From Spiroplasma endosymbiont of Aspidapion aeneum (GTDB lineage Bacteria > Bacillota_I > Bacilli_A > Mycoplasmatales > Mycoplasmataceae): a stretch of DNA of 64,000 nucleotides. The notes beneath the pieces were generated by a model. That model was not told the DNA's origin. It saw only the letters and a list, made by a program, of their open reading frames with translations, and searched no databases. Position numbers and translations under genes: made by a program. Shown here one piece after another: positions 53,240 to 62,318 of this stretch. The first letter of the stretch is position 1, and every line of letters starts with the position of its first letter. The stretch covers positions 620,001 through 684,000 of the forward strand of contig NZ_OZ034994.1 in assembly GCF_964031045.1 (NCBI RefSeq), read 5' to 3'.

Positions 53240-54193
53240 TTATTTTAAGTAATTTTTAAGGATTTCAATAAAGTTAAGCTCATTTTGGTCAAAATATTTC
53301 AAATTATTATTTGTGTTATTAAAAAGATTCAAATCTATAATTTTATTGGTTGTTTCATAGATAAATTTTTCAAATTCGGTAATTCCTTGCCCATCTCAAA
53401 AGAGGATATATTCATCTTTTTTATTTATGATTGATGATATATCAATAAAGTTATAAAATTCAATCTTTAAATTTAATAAATCCTCATTGTTTATTGAGTA
53501 CATATTATTGCATAAAATAGAGTAAAAATTAAACCTCTTAATTGAGTTGAAGAAATCTTTAAATTCATTAAAATTTAGGCCAATAAAGGGATTTATAAAT
53601 ACATAATAGAAATTTTTATCGCTTTGCTGTGAAATGATGTAAAGTATTTCGAGATATATTTTTTTAAGTTCGTACTGTGAGATTATATTATCTATGTTAG
53701 TATCATTTTTACTAATATGCATTATAACATTTGTGGAAATATAATCAACAATATTGTCATTTATCACAAAATCGGCATCATAATCTGTTGAACTCTTAAT
53801 TAATTCTATAAGATAACTAATTGGTTTAATTTTCTTTAACTGCAATGTATCTATTAGGTTCTTAATAAGAATAAGTTCCTCCTCTTCAAAAAAATTAGAA
53901 TTTATAACAATTGTGATCAATTCTTTTAGTATTGTCTTGTTACCCCCACAAATATCTTTGTAAAGGTCAAGGTATGACGGAACATTAAAGAGTTTAAAAT
54001 TTGATTTATCTATAATATAATCATGGTTAGAATAATTTATAATAAATTTTGATCCAGAAGACTTTGCGCTAAATAATGACTCATGAAAATCTTTAAGATT
54101 ATATAACGAGTCTAATGATTTACATAAAAATATATTCTTTTCATTAAAATTGAAGTCTAGTGTTTTATCTGTTAAAGTATTAATAATTTTCAT
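53240..54193 (-). CDS. csn2: CRISPR adaptation protein Csn2 (long form)
   Basis: Type II-A adaptation factor that binds DNA ends and helps Cas1-Cas2 and Cas9 take new spacers. 317 residues, larger than the about 220-residue short Csn2 and near the long Csn2 of S. thermophilus CRISPR1-type loci. Sequence similarity is not obvious by eye; identity rests on size, on its place after cas2, and helical content with FYYVFINPFIGLNFNEFKDF in the C-terminal half. ATG overlaps the cas2 stop (TAATG). One TGA is Trp. Confidence 0.75.
53265..53292 (-). promoter_or_regulatory. Possible crRNA array promoter inside csn2
   Basis: TTGACC at 53287-53292 and TATTGA at 53265-53270 on the - strand, 16 bp apart, inside the last codons of csn2. 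Transcription would begin about 50 bp before the first repeat. Confidence 0.3.
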
Positions 54194-54516
54194 TATATTT
54201 CAATATACCTCCTATCATTAATTATCAACTCTTGTTCTGTTTTTTTTCCTCTTAAAACTTTAATTTTTTGATACTGTTTTTCGGTAACTGTCATCATCCG
54301 TATATTACCATGTTTTGGAACAATTTTTTCAACTCTATCTTCAATAAATCTCGCTGCTTGTTCATTTGGACAAATTTTTGTATATATTGAATATTGAATC
54401 ATAGAAAAGCCTTCCTTAATTAAACCATTTCTAAAATTATTATAATCGTGGACATTTATTTTTGTGCCAAAAGGTAAATCATAAAATATCATAATCCTCA
54501 TATATCTATAACTCAT
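54193..54516 (-). CDS. cas2: CRISPR-associated endonuclease Cas2
   Basis: 107 residues; the Cas1-Cas2 integrase dimer partner. Ferredoxin-like fold with MRIMIFYDLPFGTKI near the start (Asp in FYDLP), GFSMIQYSIYTKIC, VPKHGNIRMMTVTEKQY. It overlaps cas1 by 11 bp and csn2 by 3 bp. Confidence 0.95.
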   Translation of the reverse strand: MSYRYMRIMIFYDLPFGTKINVHDYNNFRNGLIKEGFSMIQYSIYTKICPNEQAARFIEDRVEKIVPKHGNIRMMTVTEKQYQKIKVLRGKKTEQELIINDRRYIEI

Positions 54517-55414
54517 AATACCTTATTGATGAAGGCATTGGTGTTTCTATATTTTTGTCAATTTTTTCATCATTTAGATCTTTAATAATATTATCAACAT
54601 ATGCATCAATTGCGTTAGATAGAAATAATTCCCTGCCATCAAAAATCACCTTTGCATTTAATAAATTTATTAGACCTATCCGATTATTTCTAGAAAAATA
54701 ATCATCATTTAAAATATGATTATACACATAATTATCCACAATTGGTCTAAATGGTTCCATTAAATCATCACTAAGAGCAAAAGCGTTATACCTATTTGAG
54801 TGAAAAATAGATATTGTAGGATTTAGACCTTTTGAAGTAATTACTCTACTAAAAAAATTCCTAATGATTGTATAACCAAAATTAAGGCCAGCATTTATAT
54901 GGTTATCGAGATCTCTTGTAAAGTTATTGCCAAATAGTTCTTTAAAATATACCTTTGCAGCATGACCTTCTCTATTAGATAGGTCACCCGGTTTTATATC
55001 TTTGATGTAATTAAAAAGTTTTTCAACTTTGTCCATACTTTTTAGATTTAATTTAAGGATATCAATTTGTGCATTAATTTTCTTTTCCACAATCTTTGTT
55101 CATATCCTAATTTTGTTCTCCTTTGATCACGATATTTGTTTATTTAAAATTTCCAATTGCATATAATTACCTTTAAAAGGCTGTAACATGCAACATGGGT
55201 TAAAATCATTATCACAAAACATCACAAGCACTTTTGCTTGGGCTAGTTTTACAATTATTTTTGTAGTTACTATTGCCTTTGTATTCTCAAAAAAAACAAC
55301 ATTTAAATCCCCAATTGGAACCTTATAATTTTGATATTCTGTTGAAACAACTAAATTATCCAAAAATAAGCTAACTTTTTGTCCATCCTTAATTACTAAA
55401 ACTTTTCAGGACAT
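54506..55414 (-). CDS. cas1: CRISPR-associated integrase Cas1
   Basis: 302 residues, typical of type II Cas1. Integrates prespacers at the leader end. Catalytic stretch LSNREGHAAKVYFKELFG has the metal-binding Glu, and ALNPTI/NAFALSDDLMEPFRP contains the His/Asp region (FHSNRYNAFALSDDLMEPFR). N-terminal beta domain includes QAKVLVMFCDND. The ATG (55414) lies only about 7 bp after the tracrRNA terminator and has no evident Shine-Dalgarno, so it may depend on read-through. TGA codons are Trp. Confidence 0.95.
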
Positions 55415-55420
55415 ATTTAA

Positions 55421-55531
55421 ACAAAAACCCAGATCGCATTGCGACCTGGGTTTTGGGAAAGCATAAATGCTTACAAAAACGGCATAAAGCCTTATATATG
55501 ATAGTCTTGTAGAATTAAGTAGTAGTAGATT
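55421..55531 (-). ncRNA. tracrRNA
   Basis: On the - strand: anti-repeat TCTACTACTACTTAATTC plus TACAAG (55506-55529) exactly matches the repeat; pairing goes on past a bulge with ACTATCATAT against the 5' repeat end TTATGGTA. Next come the nexus AUAAGGCUUUAUGCCGUU (as in S. thermophilus CRISPR1-type tracrRNA), a small hairpin GTAAGCATTTATGCTT, and a terminator stem CCCAGGTCGC-AAT-GCGATCTGGG followed by TTTTT. Between cas9 and cas1. Confidence 0.92.
55423..55454 (-). terminator. Terminator of the tracrRNA
   Basis: Ten-base-pair stem CCCAGGTCGC/GCGATCTGGG with one G-U pair, followed by TTTTTG. Ends just before the cas1 start. Confidence 0.9.
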
Positions 55532-55560
55532 TACTTGACTATATTCAAAAATGAATAAAT

Positions 55561-55588
55561 CATATATATCATAGGTTAACTATGACAA
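55561..55588 (-). promoter_or_regulatory. Likely tracrRNA promoter
   Basis: TTGTCA (55583-55588) and TATATG (55561-55566) on the - strand, 16 bp apart, about 30 bases before the anti-repeat. A TATAAT at 55593-55598 is an alternative -10. Confidence 0.4.
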
Positions 55589-55648
55589 TATAATTATACA
55601 ATACTACTATTTTTATTTCAATAAAAAATCCTAAAAAAGTTAAAATAA

Positions 55649-58600
55649 TTATATTTTTTTAATATCAATTTCCTTATATCTTGTTTTTGTTAAATTTGAA
55701 ACAATTATTTTCAAATTTTCAATCTTATTTGTGGAAATGAAAATTCTCTTAGTTTTTAAATCATCGGAATTATAATCAAGACATCTTTTATTTATATACT
55801 TAACTTCAATCTGACCCTCAGGTCCAACCCCCGTTAAAACATATGACATATTTATTCCATCATAATCAAAATTAAGCTCACTATATTTTGACAAATGATA
55901 CTTGAATATTCAATCATCAGTTAAATTCTTTTTATTTTTTCAATCTTGATATTTTTGTGATTTGCGATCAATATCCTTACCATATGTTAATCCGAGTATT
56001 CCAATTGGAAAAATTTTATATTTATCTAGTTTTTTGTTATAAAATACCTCTCACCCAATTGGTTTTCCACTATCAAAAAATACAAATTTTTCACTTCCAA
56101 TTTTTTTGTATTTATGTGAAACATTAAAGTATTTTATAGTTTGAACTTTATCATAATATTTAAGTTTCTTGACTAAAACTTTCTTATCGTTATCGGTTAC
56201 TTTAAAAATGTCATTTTTTAGAACATCTCTAAAGTAAAGAAAAGGATTTTTTATCAATTTGTCATCATCTGTTTTTTTACCAGAATATTCATCGTAAATT
56301 TTCTTTAAAAGATTAAATGTATTAATATCACTTTTATATATAAATAACCTATTATAATCTGTTGTAAATAACTTATCAAGTTCTTTTGTATCAGAGGTTG
56401 TGAATAAATCTAACTTCTTAATTTTTATTAATTGGCCATCGATTATTTTTCCAGAATACAAGGTCTCATTAAATAATGGACCATTATTTTTATTTCTTAC
56501 TTTTCAAGTAAAAACATAATCAAAATTAGATATATCACCCTTAATTGTTCCAATATTTTCATTTGCTTTTGGAATAGAGTCAAAATCATAATCATCAAGT
56601 CTTTCAACCTTGTTATCTAAGATATCAAAAAGGCTACCAGCTCTTAATTTTGAATTAATCCTTATTAATGGTGATAGAGCGATCACAACAGCATCTTTTG
56701 CATGATGAGAATAATAATTTCTGTCTTTTTTTTCTAAATGTAAGACCTTATTTCTAATATAGGCAGTAAATCTTCCATTGATAGTTTTGATTTTCCACTT
56801 TTTATTAAGTTCGGCAATAAAATGCGTTAAATAATTCTTAACTTCTGTTGTTGCATATCGTGTATCATTTAAATTTCTAGATATAAATTTTTGTCTTGAT
56901 TTTCAATCATTGAGTTCTGATTCATCGATAAGATTGTTATATTTATCTTTAAAATATTTATCTTTTTTATTACCATACAGTATAGTCATTCGCTCTTTAA
57001 AGTCATTGAAATCTCTGCCAATTGATCTAAAATATTGAAATGGAGTTCTCTTGCCCTTATCTTGGTTTTCTTTTCTGAGCACAAGAACCTTGTTTGTTTG
57101 TGAATCATCAAGACTTATTGAAAATGGAATAATATGGTCAATTTCACAATAATTTGGATCAGATTTTAAGCGTTCGATATCTATCGCTTGACCAGAGTAA
57201 ACACATTTTCCATCTTGTTCATTTCGAAGAGAAAATTTTAATCAAGAATTTTTATTATCATTAAAATTACCATCATAATAATCTTTTTTTACTTTTTCCT
57301 TTTTTTCATTATTTTGTTTTATGATTCTATCCTTATATTTTTTAAGTTCTTTTGAGTTTTTTTCTCTAGCCATTTCGATTACAATATCATTAATATCAAA
57401 ATCAAACAATGTGTCTATTTCTTTAATTATTTTAATAGATTCAATCAATGCTCTTTTTACAACAGGAGAAATGAAAAGATCACTTATTTTCTTTCTCAAT
57501 ATTGGTATTGACTTGAATTTTGTAATGTTTGTTTTTATTCCATAATCTGGTTTTATTTTGTTTTCATGAAAAATTTCCATTTGGTTTTTATTTGTTGATC
57601 ACAATTCTTCTAATTGAGCTCGCATAGTCTTATATGAAAGCGAATGAGTTCCAGTTAAAGAAATTGTTGCAAGGATATCACATGTTTCATCATCTAAAAA
57701 ATCATAACCTAATTCTTTTAGTTCTTCATATCTAGATTTCACTGATTGATATTTGGTTAAAACGCTGGTTATTTCATCAATTTTTATTAAATTTCCTAAA
57801 TTAATAAAATCAATTGATTTTTCTTTTTTAATCAATATATTTTTTATCATTTTTATGCTTTCAAATTCTGTAAAATTATCCTTTGAACTATCTCCTGGTT
57901 TTACTCGATAACCAGTGATTTTATTGGGTTCCACATTGATATATTTTGCGATTGAATTTAAAGTAATATTTTTATGTTTTGGTTTGCTCTCAATACAATC
58001 GTTTATAATCTGTTCTTTTTCAACTCTTGATAAAGGACCTTCCTCTCTTCTAATTGTTAAATTATTAAGGTCGTTTAGAATATTAAAAATGTATGATGTT
58101 AATGATTTTTTTGGCGCTCTTTGTTCTGCGCTATTATAAGTGTCTCTACCAGCTAATCGATCAAAAAATTCTTCCTCACCACTTCAAGAATAAGGACTTG
58201 GATTGATATTTTTTTTATTTTCATCTTTAGGACCGGGACCTTCATAATATTCCCTTTTACGATTAAATAATGCAATATATTCTTCCTTAAATTTTTTTGA
58301 AATTACATTATTTTTTACCTGTGTATTTAAAAGAATTTCCAATTCTTTTAAATATCAATCATGAGCAATTAAACTATTGTTAGTATTTATACCTCTATAG
58401 CCACCGTGTTTTTGCCTCATTTCAATTTGAATATCTACTGGTAATCTATCCTCTTTTTCTTCAATATCTATAATATCTTTTTTTAATTTTTCTGATAAAT
58501 CTTCTTTGTAATTAAACGTTCCCCTGTGTTTAATATAATTAAATAAGACCATTAATAGTTCTTCTAATTCAATTTTTTCTAAAAGAGCAGTCTTTCTCTT

Positions 58601-58897
58601 ATCTAACATATCAAAATCAAAATTTAATGCATAAAAATCATCAACACTTTTTATATACTCATATTTTATAAATAAATCTATTAAATCATGCTTTCGTGTA
58701 ATCTTTCTTCTCAAAATTCTACGTCTAGATCTTTGTTCTCGACGGGTTGAAGCGGTTTGATTATCACCCTTTGCAGCATTTGCTTCCTCAAATAATCTAC
58801 TTCCAGCCTTAATAATACTCAAATTTTCTACATCAATGATTGCTCAACCTACAGATGCGATCCCTATATCTAATCCGATATTTACTTTTTTTCCCAA
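55649..58897 (-). CDS. cas9: CRISPR nuclease Cas9
   Basis: RNA-guided double-strand nuclease, 1082 residues. RuvC-I with catalytic Asp10 (NIGLDIGIASVGWAII), arginine-rich bridge helix (RREQRSRRRILRRK), RuvC-II with Glu508 (DIVIEMAREKNSKEL), HNH with DHI at residues 587-589 (YCEIDHIIPFS), and RuvC-III with HHAKDA, Asp735. The size and the HNH neighbourhood (CVYSGQAIDI, NKVLVLRKENQDKGKRTPF) resemble the short type II-A Cas9 of S. thermophilus CRISPR1. No ATG is available near the start: TTG at 58897 lies 8 bp after AAGGAG. Ten or more TGA codons are Trp. All nuclease residues are present. Confidence 0.97.
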
Positions 58898-59022
58898 AAT
58901 ATTTACTCCTTATAATAAATTAATTATATCATTTTCTTAAAAATACTTTATTTATTTAAGTAAATGTATATATATAATATTAATGGAATTTTTATCCCCC
59001 ATCCTTTTATATAATCTTGTTT

Positions 59023-59508
59023 CTATCAAGATAAAGAAAAAGAACCCCCAAATATTGATAAACTCATTTCCTTTAAAATATCCATTCCAATTACAAAATC
59101 AATACATTGATCTTTTAAATGATTATTTACAGAAAATAATCATTTAACTGGTGTATATTGAATTGGTGGAAGATTTTTATTTGTGTCATTAACATTGGCT
59201 ATTTTAATACTTGAAGGGATAATAAAATTAAGTAAGTAGTTTTTTGCTATAAAAATACCATTTGGTGTTTGGAATTTTGTTTCAGAGAATGTTTGATTAT
59301 ACTCAATATTTTCATTATCAATTATATGTTTAGCAATAAACGATTTATTACAACCTGTATCTATTAATGCAATATATGGTTTTTGACTCACAGCTTTACT
59401 AATTTCTGATTGTGATAAAAGTAATATGTCTTGTTTATCTGGTTTTATAATAAAAAGTAAAATTTTCATTTGTAATTTTTCATCAATTTTACTAATTATT
59501 AAGCCCAT
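59023..59508 (-). CDS. Retropepsin-like aspartic protease (clan AA)
   Basis: 161 residues. Active-site motif in IALIDTGCNKSFIAKHI (D-T-G), then later VIGMDILKEM, the hydrophobic-hydrophobic-G-x-D-L/I pattern of bacterial retropepsin-like proteases. The family also lists a dimeric fold. ATG at 59508 is 10 bp after GGAG; an in-frame TTG at 59517 is less likely. The partner gene at 59511-59732 ends 2 bp before, so they are coupled. Substrate unknown. Confidence 0.8.
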
Positions 59509-59510
59509 AA

Positions 59511-59732
59511 TTACCAAACTCCATTATCTAAAATATTAAAAAGTGGTTCCAAATCACTAATTCTTTGTATTATGTAATCATCATCCTTATTCTTAGAAAA
59601 ATAATCTATTGCTTCACTCATTGTCTCAATTACACAAATAACATTACAATCCTTAACAACTATATATTGGTGTAGTTTATAATCTTTTAATAATTTTTTT
59701 TGATTTTCTTGAATTCATTCTTTATTTGTCAT
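59511..59732 (-). CDS. Small DUF5678-like protein paired with the protease
   Basis: 73 residues. It begins MTNKEWIQENQKKLLKDYK and has HQYIVVKDCNVICVIETMSEAI, resembling the DUF5678 pattern (a Y-x-G-K/Q-Y-V-x-I strand, then a helix). Such small proteins are often seen next to retropepsin-like protease genes. It could be a targeting or specificity factor, or antitoxin-like partner. A TATAAT on the - strand at 59758-59763 may be its promoter. Confidence 0.6.
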
Positions 59733-60187
59733 AATCGCCCATCTTTTTTATATATTTATTATACCAAAAATAAGCAAATGTACTTATTTGAATAATATAA
59801 ATTATTCATTTTATTTTATAGAGTAACTACATTTTGATAAAAATATCCTCTTATTATTGTAAAAATAACTATGTAATTAAATTTTGCGGTTAATTTTTTC
59901 AATATTGGTATATTTACTATCTAATAACTCTCACACTTTAAAGTTTTTTTCAAACTCAATTATAAACATTTTTGTTTGTCTATTTACACTAGATATACTC
60001 AGTTATATATTAAAATGCATAGAAGCTAATTTAAATATTAATTACTAAAATTATTTACTCTTGAATGAATAATAATTGTCTTTAACTTAATGGTTAAAAA
60101 ATCTAGATTTTTAAAAAATCATTATTAAATTTGTACATTTTAACACAATAAAAGATAATTTGGTCCTCTAAAATGAATTAATAAATA
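59733..60187. other. Gene-free region between the Z1 operon and the protease pair
   Basis: 455 bases with no supported gene. It lies where an AIPR-type gene is often found in the Z1/DUF4420 operon type, but none is recognisable here. Confidence 0.5.
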
Positions 60188-60955
60188 CTATATAAATTCA
60201 GCAATTGATATTTCATACTTAGCCGATAAAAAATTTTTAGGCAAATCAATATTATATTTTAAAAATTTAGTAATATTTATAGGTTCTTGAATATTATATA
60301 TCAAATAATTGTAAGAATCATTGCTATATCTTTCTGATAAATAGTATGAAAATTCTGGGTCTATATTTTTGATTTTCTCAGCAAGTTGTTTAATATTTAA
60401 ACCATCGTTTGATAATTCTAGCGGTACAATATACTTAATTGTTTTTTCTTTTATTTGAATATCAGATATTGTTATTGTTTTTTTCTGATTTGAGTAAGAT
60501 TTTACCTCAATCATTTGGCCATTATATATTATATCTGCCGTCGATGTTTCGAATAATTTTTTGCCTCCAATTTTGTGTATAAATAATGCTTCAGCAAAAT
60601 CTCCAAGAAATTTTTTATATTCCTTTTTAGACCAGGAAAAATTATGATTCATAAATATTAGCGCTTCTCAAATTGAGCTTTGCATATTTATCATATGATT
60701 GTATAATATTTTTATAATTTCCTCTTCTCCTTTTACAATCATTCCACGTCTAGGTTTATCTGATAAATTAGTTTCAAACTTTATGAATGACAATTTGTTA
60801 AACTTAGAAGAGATATACGTGTTTTCCTCTTCTTCAAAAATTATTAACTTATTTTCATTTGTTTGTGGGTCAACGATATGGCAAAAATAGCAAAAGGGAA
60901 CTTCTTCATTCACATCTAATTCTTTTATATATAGTAATTGTTCAAATTCATCCAT
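60188..60955 (-). CDS. PD-(D/E)XK endonuclease-like, DUF4420-like
   Basis: 255 residues in one frame (TGA at 60668 is Trp). Core: GDFAEALFIHKIGGKKLFE, then ADIIYNGQMIEVKSYSN, i.e. a D…(I)EVK pattern of the PD-(D/E)XK nuclease fold, followed by TITISDIQIKE. N-terminal part: ELDVNEEVPFCYFCHIVDP. It begins 4 bases after the Z1 gene stop. In the known MutL-Z1-DUF4420 operons this protein is the predicted nuclease. Confidence 0.7.
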
Positions 60956-60959
60956 ATTG

Positions 60960-62318
60960 TTATTTTATCTTAATATACTCATAATTGCAAGCATTAAATT
61001 TATTAAGATAATTCCTTTCATATATATCATATTTTTTTGTTCATAAAATTAAATCTTTAATCTCATTATAGGCATTAATTACGTTGTCATTGACAAATAT
61101 CATCATATGTTCTAACATTTTATTTCTATAACCAAATCATCTTGCCCTTTGGATTAAAGTTCCAGCACTTATTTTTTTTCCCATATTTACCATAACTTCT
61201 ACTAATAGGTTTTTAAATGTTATTCCCCTACTAAGATTTTTTCCACCAATTAATATTTCAAAATTTTTATTTGATAATTCTTCGTCAGAATCACTATTTA
61301 ATGTTTTAATTATATCAAAATTTAAATTACAAATAAAATTTGAAATTTTATCAATATCTTTGTGAAATCTGGGGTAATATTCTAATATTAATTTTGGCAG
61401 ATTTTTTGTTTTTTTGAAATCATCTAGAGTTTTTCTAATGTATTTCTTTATAAGTCAATGGTCCTCTTTTTCGAGTTCTATATTAAGGAGAAATTGAGAA
61501 TCTTTTAGACCTAGGGAAGCTGTTATGCAAATTCAATATAAAAAGGCTCGAAATACAATTTTTTCTCAATTGGGATCATTCATAACATAAAAGTTTTTAT
61601 TATCAAATTTATTTATTCCACAATAATTATTAGGACTTTTTAGGACTTTATAATAATCATAATCATCAAATTTATAAATATTGTAAAATGGAGAAGCGGT
61701 AATGCTTATTTTTTTAAGATTATTTGTCTCAATAGATTTATATATTTTTATAATATCATTAGATATTGTATAATCATCTGCCTCATCATCTACTATAAGT
61801 ATTTTTGTTGAAGGAGGCAGTGCGTTTATAATATCTACAATAGAGATTGACCTAACTTTTTGTTTAATTGACGATATAATAACCTTTTTTTTCCTTTGAA
61901 GATCTAAAATTAGATTATCACAATTTAAATTTGAATTAATATAGGTTGCAATATCATTACTAATTTTTTTAAATGTGTCTGTAAACCTATCTTGATTTTG
62001 AAATAAGATATCATTTGTTGACCCAGTCAGATAAAAAACAATATCTAATTTATCATTTTCAAATAAATGATTTATAACATAGATAAGGTTTAATGTTTTG
62101 CCAGACTGCACATCACCATAAATTAAAAAATTTTTATACTTATCATAGTTATTTATAATATGAACTCAATTAGCATTAAACAATGATAAGCTTTCATTCA
62201 TCTCTTTTTCATCTTTTAGACCAAGAGTTTCCTTCAAGATATTATTAAAACGTTCACTAGAATCTATAGGTTCTTCTTTTTCTTGTTTTCCATATACCTT
62301 AATCTTTATTATTTTCAT
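60960..62318 (-). CDS. Z1-family P-loop ATPase/helicase-like
   Basis: 452 residues. Walker A GDVQSGKT, Walker B LIVDDEADDYT, then GGKNLSRGITFKNL (motif V type) and QRARWFGYRNKM (motif VI type), matching the Z1 superfamily where QMGRWFGYR is typical. It starts inside the 3' end of the GHKL ATPase gene (20-bp overlap). TGA codons are Trp. It is the motor of the three-gene system. Confidence 0.85.

Noticed and set aside
55500-55600. tracrRNA on the + strand
   Set aside because: The + strand after the anti-repeat has no nexus or T-run terminator. The - strand has nexus, hairpin and a strong terminator.
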